NCBI GenBank assembly: GCA_937123825.1
Contig: CAKZKQ010000206.1
Span: forward strand, 1-33,549
Source of the DNA: an uncultured Pseudomonadota bacterium
GTDB lineage: Bacteria > Myxococcota_A > Bradymonadia > Bradymonadales > GCA-2716585
Direction: 5' to 3'
DNA: 33,549 nt
Part shown: positions 27,501-32,260 of the stretch, piece after piece
Layout: each line of letters begins with the position of its first letter
Position numbering within the stretch: position 1 is the first letter of the stretch
Made by a program: the position numbers and the translations under genes
Notes under the pieces: model-generated
Told to the model about the DNA's origin: nothing
Database searches by the model: none
Seen by the model: the letters and a program-made list of their open reading frames with translations, nothing else

Positions 27501-27953
27501 CGCCTTGAGCGCGTTCTCGCGATCGCCCAGGCGGTCTTTGAAGACGTAGCCCATCTTGCACAGCGCCCGGACCTTGCTGTCCTGGGGAGAATCCGACGAC
27601 AGATCCTGCTGGTAAAGCTCGATGACGCTGCGCCAATCGCCCTTGAGGCTAAGCAAACCCACCTGAGCGTCTTTGCCCACGTCGCTCTGGCCGTTCATCT
27701 CCAGCGCTTGTCTGAAGAGCCCCTCGGCAGCCTCCGCGTTGCCAAGGCGCATGCCGGTGACTTCTGCGGCGCGCACCAGCAAGCCTGCTTTGACGTGTGG
27801 TGACTCGGACACCTGCGCCTGCTGTGACAAAGAGTCGACCAGCTCCGACCAACGCTCCCCATCGCCAAAGAGCCTCTCAAGGCTGTCCATGGCAAAAATG
27901 TCCTGGGGGTTTTCAATGAGCTGTGAGAGGTACTGCTGGATCTGGTTTTCCAT
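15510..27953 (-). CDS. Giant TPR-repeat protein (4147 aa) with degenerate M48-like C-terminal domain
   Basis: A 12.4-kb gene. Layout: three TPR-like units (about 1-250); an acidic Glu/Ala/Pro linker (251-470); a helical section (471-676); about 41 double-helical-hairpin units of 72-75 residues (677-3848), some stretched to 85-120 by insertions; and a non-repeat domain (3849-4147). A unit starts W-x-x-L-x-x-x-Y near its first helix, has an IAxLYExxLGD turn and ends YxxVLxxDPxxxxALxxLxxLY. There is no signal peptide or membrane helix, so I infer a cytoplasmic scaffold. The C-terminal domain resembles M48 peptidases around 3987-4007, but HExxH is replaced by KQLAL. The start is inferred from the family-like MENQIQQYLSQLIENP; no Shine-Dalgarno site precedes it. 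An in-frame ATG at 28010 is the alternative. It follows a TPR lipoprotein gene after 227 bases. Confidence 0.93.
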   Translation of the reverse strand: MENQIQQYLSQLIENPQDIFAMDSLERLFGDGERWSELVDSLSQQAQVSESPHVKAGLLVRAAEVTGMRLGNAEAAEGLFRQALEMNGQSDVGKDAQVGLLSLKGDWRSVIELYQQDLSSDSPQDSKVRALCKMGYVFKDRLGDRENALKAFQAAFRLDKTCLVALRAARDMYRTDGKWQLVAQLLQFELQALNKLGVSRPVMAEAYVELGDVLRLHLDNADVARNCYTNALKLDEANEEAARGLRRLDGEPESFDTGDVSEDGIEEAPDVVEAAIAQAAEEDTATRQMEPLERSDEALAEGEDDPATMVYDGQEAEEEAAPAPPEAPPAPPSTTQEVDSAALAAESEAAAEAQEAVAQEAEEAASEEDAAPEVVAEEAVAEEIVVEEDEEIEVEIDEDDQVEEAPADAEQAPAPEVVEEAEVEEEVEEEAPAPPPAPEAQPEELPAPAQEVAEADAEIAPEIEVEEAPLTWQARAASLMDIGSAQAFQQALSMHADRDPAGDGLMKTLAAAIDAAPADQGHYEALRGRFGQSEVWTAVAGAFEGAAGQHDGAAATALGQQAARVKLYELGDFAAATAAADAMGDGAEEGFKLELRDAKVAEGGSWRRLQQEIESRHEGLDAASKASAVYGRVAELARAFGHQDRQLDALRRLNNENPGDGAGRRQLKGLYASMGKWQNCIEMLRQEIDLAEDDQAQLEIYEQMLRIYRDELRQDPMVVTTLTQMLQIQPENLDTMDQLAAQYDKMRRYPDLVGVLRKRADATEDDGERLKVLLQIADLFQNKFSNQAEAIKAFEAILELDPYHPDALGPLKAMYEKRREFEKLIDIHEREIARLDSADEKAARYKTVAELATKRLRNPERAAELWHKVLEFNGGDMEALGALEKLYERHKDWDSYAEICERKLEALGDDPAAIKLAEKLGRIYTDRLKNADAAGACWRRILELDPKNRRAQDSLKRLLIDAQDWDGLAAFFVEAGDHKTHVRTLETLSGTSKDPAVKVELLFRAAEVWRDQMEDTGRAVKALEKVQTIDEGNVRAAQMLVPIYEESGKNKKLGEVLETVLGSLDPQEEPEETRAALVKLASLNETELGNPEVALLYFARAFALTELTRERPEEEGGGVEVVDGAFEDLERVAGALGAWDDLVGVYSDKLDTLQDGFSPEAVRELQLRLGRILNAELGRSEEALVHYEAVLAVFPEELRALEAEEEIFGKLGDWDRLMSVYDRRLALTDDAQARIGIFLDKAMILETQSQDARGAVACYLEVLELEPEHAEALGSLHRLYEELGAYPELAEVIRRELALVQAGDVTKGVDGHGLDEEAAREAGILHEGATLESLVLLKHQLGLVAAEALGGYEANAEAVAAFRDVLAIAPDNEDALMLLQKLGTELDFALEVANILEPFYAETSRWEPLVAAQEVQLEALPEDEVDAREAKLLSIGQIRSGQMGDLEGAFGAYGRALTEKPSSQPALESLSAIAEAMDDWAPLVDLWEDIIARLTEPDQTHAYQTRVAQVVEEHLGDAPRAQDAWRKVLDLEPEDEQALAHLQQLYMAGQQWHELDEIYTRQLAIAESRTEPIDGEVQGLLFNQASLHEDMIDDSAGAIELYQRILDDDARNLRACRAMDRLLGQEGRHDELANNLQQQLDLVEDEEEALELKCRLAALKEGALYQVPEAIELYGQVLQVRPDYAEAIESLDRLLRAEPDHQLAVAAILEPLYENASQWEQLIETLEIRLASNDDPAERVTLLHRIASLYETQLGNPSAAFDATNRALEEDVTNESSMGSLYRLAATTERYEDLVDALEREVAQSMEPELTCDLNMRIAALQEEQLGDVPGATEHYQRVLQIDPEHMSALGHLERIFTQTAQWPSLVDILLQKVPLTEEVADQKALLHRAATLQEDMLEDTGASIEMYERALHIDGADETSIAQLERLYQGTERWVDLIELYRRKLELTEDPEARRELYFLIGGLYEEALEDDEQAIETYRQVLDLDERDGEALVRLDALYGRTMQWHELLETLEKQLALSDEPSVSLGLRHRMGALWEQHLGDPARAIEIYREVLAQAPDFVLTLDALEGMIERGEEKVEAARVLRPIYYDTQQWGRLIELYEILVNSGDDEPAQQAEMLKEIGQIQELRQEDSAAAFTAYGRAMRLVPEDEGVLETLERLAGELEGWESLVILLEDQIGETHDMEVAKSLSLRVARILEQEIFDRPRAIERLRTVLDIEPGDAVALGSLDRLYEQEGRWDELAGILNEEILQEDDEAARRVLRYRLGKVYENALEDIPLAISSYHDILMGDPEHAEAREALEGMLAAGHSPMEIGQILGPWYEEREHWPQLVGVYELQLEHREDPDERFEQLQQIAGIYQERLSSPEQAFVCLGRALAERPGDEATIEALEGLAESLDGWPELAGFYTTALENAHDLDDQRRLYFLIAVIMDQRLGDMETAEEAYLRVLDMDSSDERALEALDKLYEQQARWPELAHIITQEVNLVMDEERVVSLLFRLGIIYETQLGDLQQAVDTYNNLLDIQPMHAEALAQLQGIYQVNEQWEPLFNVYRRQADMADEDPTTQSEIFAQMATLASNMLMRPLDAIDLWNQVLELRGEDPTALASLAQLHYDQEHHSELVEVLERQVKVTLDPMGQAQLWAHIGTIYRDHMLNDERALEAWNNVLQIDPTNVQALYACRDLHQRMGNYEALVEIIDRLIMEDSLDAAAQLDLYVQLGEIQGNLLRNIPEAIKAWTAVLSLDPSHKMALDSLEELYSEGGQWEACVDILDRKVRLLEARWEQTYGHLSEEQLEMVEEDPILDEQIELQLRIADLWESKINNQDMAVSAYEAVGELDPGHMQASRALEALYNERQTWDKLVELYLIRQEYLEDDFEGMEVLRRASQIYEEHLDDKGSAFLVACRAFMLNREDEQNTEQLERLAKETGEWETLINLYYNVLEEAGDGSEAVALHYKIARWWADELGDRDKAIGHYQKAMELDPTNTKVMAALEDIYAKAGRWHEQVNIMRLRAEMTPEDDIRVDLFRKIGDVQDIQLQDPGAAIESYRMILHIDAYDVSALSSLENIYQRQEAWPELIQVLENKCEAIHEPDQVVELRYKIAQLWENQVGSPERAVDAYNVVRSIEPTHSPSLEALERLYRHLERWFELQEVYDAQLNIALDPASQVAIYLKSAQVYEVEIVDVESAVEVYGRVLMVDPHNIAALTELERLYEGLQRWDDLYQTLERHVESVLDNGERVALYHRMGAVCRDHMGDLHRSIEAYQQVLALDPSNVDGLYALAQLYETTNDWESCVVVYETLAEVVDDPAAGVEVHHRMGLIKEEHLGDLQGALERYRFALEIDPSYKPSLDALRGLYERSEDWGNVIGTLRQEEEYTRDLEAKAELLSKIGQIYEHRLGDEIRALDYYEQTIDLAPENINAAEPLSRMYLREQRWARAWPLLDLLVRHYGADRTREDLYMLHYNLGKCCEELGQDERALKEYGESYEFNPNHLPTLMGMARLFYGRNDLDRSYKIFRTITRHHADALSEEQLVDIYLRCGDIKRRLGDLEAAVEMYEAVLAQNPHHKDALRALIELCGELARWDHAVAYRERQLETLADNSERFHALNEMGDILYQNLNNPAVAVEIYRRALEVNPDSVAVLRKLLDIYTNSQMWTDAVAVLARIAELEQDPGRKSKYCYTIAVIFRDEVGDVARSVEFFNRALDNDVSMLKAFEAIDRLLTQNRAWKELERSYRKMLHRVKDMPKSPEMEGLNLLLWKNLGEIYRSRQGNYEAAIEAYKVAVQLRPEDAATHEILADLYERSGKHPVAAIEEHKKLIAMKPFRIESYRALFNAYMKTQRYDEAWCMSSALTFLQSASAKEQEFYQNYLGAGPAQPNRSLTPEHWKLLYHDQQDMLISNVMALIAVYMRKDYYAFTHKTWNIHKRKDLMDLNQQIPFCRIYQWTAQTTGVMPMPNVYLKRDEIVPMRNGNLEPPAFIVGPALFQNAPDREVAFTVGKQLALGRPEHYLSSGFFPTENLKVLFMGAMQLTNPALNLGQGNQEFMDVIQKMNKIMPPPVAVQLRGFMQKFFKTGANPNLSAWRKAIDHTTNRVGLLMCGDLLTAANCIKNEQVPVSKLTAKEKIKELVLFSISEEYFQLRKELGLALRAQ
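15513..16409 (-). other. C-terminal degenerate M48-like domain of the giant TPR protein
   Basis: This encodes residues 3849-4147, which show no TPR pattern. The segment around 3987-4007 (DREVAFTVGKQLALGRPEHY) has the shape of an M48 active-site helix with KQLAL at the HExxH position. NRVGLLMCGDLL (about 4088-4099) resembles the region of the third zinc ligand in that family, also without the acidic ligand. I infer a catalytically dead fold kept for binding. Confidence 0.5.
16410..25925 (-). repeat. Tandem 72-75-residue TPR-like unit array in the giant protein
   Basis: About 41 head-to-tail units were counted by eye, most of 216-225 bases. The units are similar in protein pattern but diverged in DNA, so this is an old array and not a recent tandem expansion. 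Each holds two helical hairpins, one of TPR type and one that begins W/Y-x-x-L. Confidence 0.85.
26544..27203 (-). repeat. Low-complexity acidic Ala/Glu/Pro linker of the giant protein
   Basis: This encodes residues 251-470, dominated by Glu, Ala, Pro, Asp and Val (for example EVEEEVEEEAPAPPPAPEA). It should be disordered and strongly negative. It separates three N-terminal TPR-like units from the main array. Confidence 0.85.
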
Positions 27954-28023
27954 CTGTGTGTGCCGTTGCAGTGCTCTGGACCAGGCTGCCGCACCCCCGA
28001 CAAACAACATGGGCGCGCGACCT

Positions 28024-28043
28024 ACGACAGGCGTTCCTGTCGT
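28024..28043. promoter_or_regulatory. Perfect 8-bp inverted repeat upstream of the giant TPR gene
   Basis: ACGACAGG (28024-28031) and CCTGTCGT (28036-28043) pair exactly around a 4-base CGTT loop, about 70 bases upstream of the chosen start. It may be a leader hairpin or an operator. The 227-base gap also has a small TGCGC/GCGCA stem and, near 28148-28178, two adjacent copies of GACCAG(A)CGCTGGCC, the second of which contains the palindrome CCAGCGCTGG. I see no clear promoter. Confidence 0.35.
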
Positions 28044-28180
28044 GATCAGGTGTGAGTAGGCTTTTAAGGCGCTGCGCGTAAGCGCAACACCAGCCCAGGA
28101 TATGGCTTATGGACCCTCGGGTGCGGGCCACTTCAATCTATGCTCTTTGACCAGACGCTGGCCTTGACCAGCGCTGGCCC

Positions 28181-29080
28181 TCAACGCTTCTTCTCTGCTT
28201 CCATGATCTCCAGAAGACGGGCCTCCGCAGCCGCGATGCGCGCTGCGTTGTCGCCGCCCCCTGCCGAACTGATGAACTTCTCCAGGTAGGTCTTGGCCTT
28301 GAGGCGGTCACCGAGCGCCTGGTAGGCCATGCCCAGGTTGTAGAGCGCCGACGGGTAGGACGGCTTGAGCTCAAGGGCGGATTCAAACTCGATGAGCGCC
28401 TCGCGGTGGCGCGTCATCGACAGATACGCCACCCCCAGGCCGTGGTGCAGCTCGGCGTTCTCGGGGTTGTTGTCCGAGCCGTTCTTAAAGACCTGACGGG
28501 CCTCTTCGAGCTTGCCGTTGCGGTAATAGAGATCACCGAGGTTGTGGTAGGCGTACGGCGTGCGCGCGTTGGCCTTGACCGAGGACCCATAGGCGTTGGC
28601 CGCCTTGATGGGCTCGCCCTTGCGCTCGTAGAGCAACCCCAGGCGGTTGTAGGCCTCGGCGTGCTTTTCGTTGAGGCTGACCGCCTTGGTCAACGCCGCC
28701 TCGGCCAGATCATCCTGCTTGGTCTCCACCAAACAAGCGCCCTTGAAGTAGTGGTACTCGGCGTTGTCCGGCACCAACTGGGCGGCTTTGTCGTAGTACG
28801 TGTGCGCTTTGTCACACTGGGTGTATTTGAACTGATAGATCTGCCCGAGCATATAGAAGGCTTTGTGGTTGCCCTTCCAGACCGTCACGGACTCTTCGAG
28901 CTTCTCCACCGCGCCGGGATAATCACTCTGGTTGAACAACCCAACGCCCTGGTTCATCAGGGTCACCGAGTGACTCTCATCCAGCATGTCACAGCCGGCC
29001 AACAACGACAGCGCCGTCGTCGCCGCCAACAACAGCACCGACACACGAGGACGCAAAGCGGGCGTTCGCCTTGATTTCAT
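28181..29080 (-). CDS. TPR lipoprotein
   Basis: A 299-residue exported TPR protein. The signal peptide ends LLAG followed by Cys30, a standard lipobox. The residue after Cys is Asp; in Escherichia coli an Asp there keeps lipoproteins in the inner membrane, but that rule may not hold here. About seven TPR units follow (roughly 38-285), with the classic AxYNLGxxYxxxGxxxxAxxxY pattern. I start at Met17 of the longest frame (ATG at 29080), because AGGT lies 6 bases upstream and the signal peptide is then of normal length. A good promoter lies at 29162-29191 and the gene precedes the giant TPR gene, so the two are probably expressed together. It resembles the TPR lipoproteins that accompany Glt-type machines. 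Confidence 0.88.
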   Translation of the reverse strand: MKSRRTPALRPRVSVLLLAATTALSLLAGCDMLDESHSVTLMNQGVGLFNQSDYPGAVEKLEESVTVWKGNHKAFYMLGQIYQFKYTQCDKAHTYYDKAAQLVPDNAEYHYFKGACLVETKQDDLAEAALTKAVSLNEKHAEAYNRLGLLYERKGEPIKAANAYGSSVKANARTPYAYHNLGDLYYRNGKLEEARQVFKNGSDNNPENAELHHGLGVAYLSMTRHREALIEFESALELKPSYPSALYNLGMAYQALGDRLKAKTYLEKFISSAGGGDNAARIAAAEARLLEIMEAEKKR

Positions 29081-29161
29081 GGTTGCACCTGGTTCGGACA
29101 ACATGGTCATGATGCTCCGAAACACCATCTCTATCTAATTTCCAGCCTATACACCTCGCGC

Positions 29162-29191
29162 ATCATACATGAACCCTCTTAAAGCCTGCAA
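29162..29191 (-). promoter_or_regulatory. Promoter for the TPR lipoprotein and giant TPR genes
   Basis: On the minus strand TTGCAG (29186-29191) and TATGAT (29162-29167) are separated by 18 bases, a good sigma-70-type pair in an AT-richer stretch. It sits about 80 bases before the lipoprotein start and just past the terminator of the FHA gene, which supports a fresh transcription start. Confidence 0.55.
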
Positions 29192-29268
29192 GCACCGCGA
29201 ACGCCCCATACGGTGTAGTTGGTGCTGGGATGCATCACCACATCAGCGCACAACCCCCATCAGGGCAC

Positions 29269-29299
29269 AAAAAAACCCTGTGATGGAGACATCACAGGG
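29269..29299 (-). terminator. Strong intrinsic terminator after the FHA/TonB gene
   Basis: Arms CCCTGTGATG (29276-29285) and CATCACAGGG (29290-29299) pair perfectly over 10 bp around a 4-base loop. On the minus strand they are followed by seven T residues (29269-29275). It lies about 47 bases past the stop of the FHA/TonB gene. Confidence 0.9.
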
Positions 29300-29345
29300 C
29301 AAAGACAAGAGGCTTTAAAGCGGCCCATCACTGAGCCGCGGTCAG

Positions 29346-31661
29346 TCAGTTCTGTGGTGCAAAGACGAACGGGTAGGTGACGCGGACGATGCCACCGCCG
29401 TTGGGCTCGGGGAAGCTCCAGCGGCGCACCTTCGAGGCGACGCAGCTGGAGACCGCGGCGTTGCCCAGCGTGCCACCCTTGGCCGAGGCGGCCACGACCG
29501 CGCCAGTGCCCGAGATGGTGAACGAGACGATGACTTTACCGGCCAACGATTTGTTCTTGATCAACTCACGCTCGTAGCAGTACTTGATCTCGCGACGGTG
29601 ACGACGGATGACGCGACGGATGATCTCGCGGTCAAGCGAGCCGCTGACGACCGGGCGACCGGGGATGACTTTGGGGACCACGGTGGCGCGCTCGTCGAGC
29701 TGACCGGCGTTGCGACCGTAGTCACCACCGCCGCCGCCACCACCGCCGCCGCGACCTGCGGTGCCGATCCGGCCCGCGCCGAAGCTGCGCTCGGAAACAC
29801 CGCCGCCGCCGCGGCCAGTGCCCGTGGCACCAAAGGCGCCCAGACCAAAGGCTTCACCGATCTTGGAGCCGTTGTTGTCACCCATGGCCGTGATGGCCTG
29901 CATGCCCAGCGTCTCCTGGCCCTGGCCCCAGCTCGCGGTGATCTGGGCGCCCTTCATGACGTCCAGGGCACCGGTGTTGTAGGCCTTCTCGCGGGCTTTG
30001 GCGATCTGCACCTCGGTGTTGTCTTTGGGGCCTTTGACGGCCATCTTCTTGTTCTTCTGGTTGGAGTCCTTCTTGCCAGCCTTGCCTTCGGCTTCTTTGG
30101 CTTTGGCCCCCTCTTCGTCTTTGTCCTGGTTCTTCATCCAGTCGGGCTCTTCCTCCGGGATGGGCTCCTCGGGCTTGACCAACTGGGACACAAAGCGGTT
30201 GTTGAGGTCAAAGTTGTCCAGGCGGAAGTCCTGGGCACCGGGCGGAATGAAGAAGACCAGGAACATGAAGACCGCGTGCAGGACGGTGGAGAGCGCCAGG
30301 TTGCTGGCAAAACCAATGTCCATGCCCAGGCCGCCGATCGGCAGCGCCTTGGGCGCCTCGGCGTAGTGGACCAGGATGGTGTTGTAACCCACCGTCAGAC
30401 GAGCGCGCGTCTGGGCCGTCACCGGCAGGCTGTAGCTGCCCGGGCCGTAGCCGCCTTGTGAGGCGCGCCCCGAGGCGATCAGCTGCTCCATGGTGAACTC
30501 TTCTTGACCGATGTAGAAGAGCCCGTCCATGGCCTGGGTGAAGTTCAAGGTCACCCCGCCGTCAGCTTTGATCAGCGCAAACTGCGGATCCGGGATCGAC
30601 TCGTGCTTCATCTGGAAGGTCGTCTTGCCCGCCTCGCCGATGGTCACATCGCGGGGCTGACGGTACTGGTTGACCGCCAGAACGTGGTCCATCCACATGA
30701 AGGCCACCTCCAGCGCGCCGTTGCCGCTGGAGTCGTAGCCGGTGTGCAGGAAGGACTCACTGAAGACCTCGACGTCGCTGACACGGTTTTCGTGCGCCGC
30801 GCCCGACTCCAGGTGGTAGTTGCCCTCGGGGTCGTACCAGCCGCCCTGGCCGTCGTGGTAGTTGCCTTCCGGATCGTACCAACCGCCGGTGCCGTCATGG
30901 TAGTTGCCTTCCGGGTCGTACCAGCCGCCGCTGCCATCATGCCAGTTGCCGTACTCGTCGTAGTTGCCCTGGGTTTGGATGGAGGGCTGCTCGGCCGCCG
31001 GAGCAGGCTCGCTGCTGACCGCGCTCGAAGCACCGCTTGAGGCGTAGGGCACCGAAGCCGCCGCCGCGTAAACCTGCTGACCGGGATCAGCCGCTGCAGG
31101 CTCGGGCCTGCTCATCGACTGCATCGAGCCCGAAATAGACGCCATGGCCGCCGAAGTGCTGGGGCGCGACATCGCGGACATCCCGCCCGACGCACCTGGG
31201 CGCGTCAGCGCCGACAACCCACCCGAAGTGGAGGGCGCGGGAGCCGGCGCGGGCTCGGGCTGCGGCGAGCGACCCACCTGGGTGGCTTCGTCGGCAAAAT
31301 CCATCACGCTCAGCCCCACGGCCGTCGCGTCTGGATCGTAGGCATCGTTGGCCGCCGCCTGCTCCACCTTAAAGAGGATGCGCGTGCCACCGAGCGTGAT
31401 CTCATCACCGCTGCTGAGTTGCCACTTGTTGACCTTCTGGCCATTGACCAGCGTCCCGCGGCTTGACCCCAGGTCAATGATGTAAACGCTGCCATCCTTT
31501 GAGCGCTCAATCACTGCGTGGATTCTGGAGACTTGCGGGTCTTCCAGACGCAGGTGGCTGCTGGGCAGCTTACCGATCTTGATGATGTCCTGGTCGAGCG
31601 ACTCAGTGCGGACAAGCTCGCCGCCCTGGTAAATCTCGAAAATCAAGGTCCCGTCGGACAT
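29346..31661 (-). CDS. FHA-transmembrane-TonB protein (GltG/PglI-like, AgmX C-terminal domain)
   Basis: A 771-residue protein. Domains in order: FHA (about 5-100, with Gly30, SRIH at 45-48 and Asn73 of the phosphothreonine pocket); a Pro/Ala/Ser linker; aromatic repeats (about 233-283); a beta-rich domain (295-435); a transmembrane helix (about 452-473); a Lys/Glu-rich then Gly-rich periplasmic linker; and an AgmX/PglI-type TonB domain (about 674-771) with Cys695 and Cys740. This order matches GltG, the inner-membrane FHA/TonB component of the Myxococcus gliding machine. FHA domains bind phosphothreonine, and the TonB end should reach periplasmic or outer-membrane partners. I start at Met13 of the longest frame (ATG at 31661, AAGGTGA upstream). 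An exported small protein and TPR lipoproteins flank it. Confidence 0.9.
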   Translation of the reverse strand: MSDGTLIFEIYQGGELVRTESLDQDIIKIGKLPSSHLRLEDPQVSRIHAVIERSKDGSVYIIDLGSSRGTLVNGQKVNKWQLSSGDEITLGGTRILFKVEQAAANDAYDPDATAVGLSVMDFADEATQVGRSPQPEPAPAPAPSTSGGLSALTRPGASGGMSAMSRPSTSAAMASISGSMQSMSRPEPAAADPGQQVYAAAASVPYASSGASSAVSSEPAPAAEQPSIQTQGNYDEYGNWHDGSGGWYDPEGNYHDGTGGWYDPEGNYHDGQGGWYDPEGNYHLESGAAHENRVSDVEVFSESFLHTGYDSSGNGALEVAFMWMDHVLAVNQYRQPRDVTIGEAGKTTFQMKHESIPDPQFALIKADGGVTLNFTQAMDGLFYIGQEEFTMEQLIASGRASQGGYGPGSYSLPVTAQTRARLTVGYNTILVHYAEAPKALPIGGLGMDIGFASNLALSTVLHAVFMFLVFFIPPGAQDFRLDNFDLNNRFVSQLVKPEEPIPEEEPDWMKNQDKDEEGAKAKEAEGKAGKKDSNQKNKKMAVKGPKDNTEVQIAKAREKAYNTGALDVMKGAQITASWGQGQETLGMQAITAMGDNNGSKIGEAFGLGAFGATGTGRGGGGVSERSFGAGRIGTAGRGGGGGGGGGDYGRNAGQLDERATVVPKVIPGRPVVSGSLDREIIRRVIRRHRREIKYCYERELIKNKSLAGKVIVSFTISGTGAVVAASAKGGTLGNAAVSSCVASKVRRWSFPEPNGGGIVRVTYPFVFAPQN
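30816..30975 (-). repeat. 42-bp tandem repeat encoding GNYHDGxGGWYDPE units
   Basis: Three full copies start at 30816, 30858 and 30900, and a diverged partial copy starts at 30942. Each encodes a 14-residue unit rich in Gly, Tyr and Trp (GNYHDGTGGWYDPE). It lies on the cytoplasmic side of the FHA/TonB protein, between the FHA domain and the membrane helix. The repeats look recent because the DNA copies are close. Confidence 0.92.
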
Positions 31662-31762
31662 GATGTCACCTTCTGCGTTGACCCCTGCGGTCTGCACCGT
31701 TTTGGTGCCCGACCGCGCTTCGCTGTGCTTTCATCGCCTCAAGAGCAAACGATGGCCTGACC

Positions 31763-32053
31763 TCACAGATCCTCAACGGACTTGATCATCTCGGGGATGA
31801 AGTCCGCGCGGATCTTGATCAAGCTCGACGTCTTGCCGTGAAGCTCACCGCCGACCAACGCCCCATCGGGCTTGACCAGCGCACCTTCGACCAGATCGTC
31901 GTCAAAGTCGTAGACCGTCTCTTTCTTGTAGACCGTGCCCGTGTCACCGCCACCACCTTCGTTGGTGGCCTCCGGCACAGGACCCTGCGCCATCGCCGTG
32001 CCAGCACCGAGCGTCACAAACGCCACGATCATCATGGTCCAGAACTTTTTCAT
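31763..32053 (-). CDS. Small exported protein, probably part of the FHA/TonB module
   Basis: A 96-residue protein. MKKFWTMMIVAFVTLGAGTA is a clear Sec signal peptide with likely cleavage after AMA (22). The mature part has a Gly-rich start, then YKKETVYDFDDDLVEGALVKPDG and a helix-like end (IKIRADFIPEMIKSVEDL). I recall proteins of this look next to AgmX-type genes in related bacteria, but I cannot name a family. I start at Met32 of the longest frame because only this start gives a signal peptide at the N-terminus, and AAGGCG lies just upstream. It precedes the FHA/TonB gene by 101 bases on the same strand. Confidence 0.8.
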   Translation of the reverse strand: MKKFWTMMIVAFVTLGAGTAMAQGPVPEATNEGGGGDTGTVYKKETVYDFDDDLVEGALVKPDGALVGGELHGKTSSLIKIRADFIPEMIKSVEDL

Positions 32054-32194
32054 CGCCTTGCCTCTCCTAACACTGCCTGCCGAACCAAGTTCATTCAACA
32101 GGCCCATGGGGCTTACCGCACTTATGATTGTCAGGCTCGCCGCCATCTGCTGCTCTTTGACAGCGTCCAGCGGCGAAGGTTCCCGCCCAATGTC

Positions 32195-32213
32195 TTTTTT
32201 TTGATCTTTTTTT
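32195..32213. promoter_or_regulatory. A/T tract upstream of the small exported protein gene
   Basis: T8-GATC-T7 in a GC-rich setting, 142-160 bases before the small gene's start. On the minus strand it reads as an A-tract pair, as in UP elements or curved DNA. No stem precedes it in either direction, so it does not look like an intrinsic terminator. I see no clear -35/-10 pair nearby. Confidence 0.3.
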
Positions 32214-32260
32214 ACCCAAACGCCGAAACACCCGCGTAGATGACCCGGCGAAGGCCTGCC

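Noticed and set aside
15387..27803. Plus-strand frame of 4138 codons as a gene
   Set aside because: It mirrors the codon frame of the minus-strand TPR gene, which has clear repeats, family motifs and an adjacent terminator. The antisense product is low-information and rich in Leu, Val and His.
31694..31708. GCACC/GGTGC stem upstream of the FHA gene as a regulatory hairpin
   Set aside because: The stem is only 5 bp with no other support; such stems are expected by chance in GC-rich DNA.
32195..32213. T8-GATC-T7 as a plus-strand terminator
   Set aside because: There is no stem before it and no plus-strand gene upstream.
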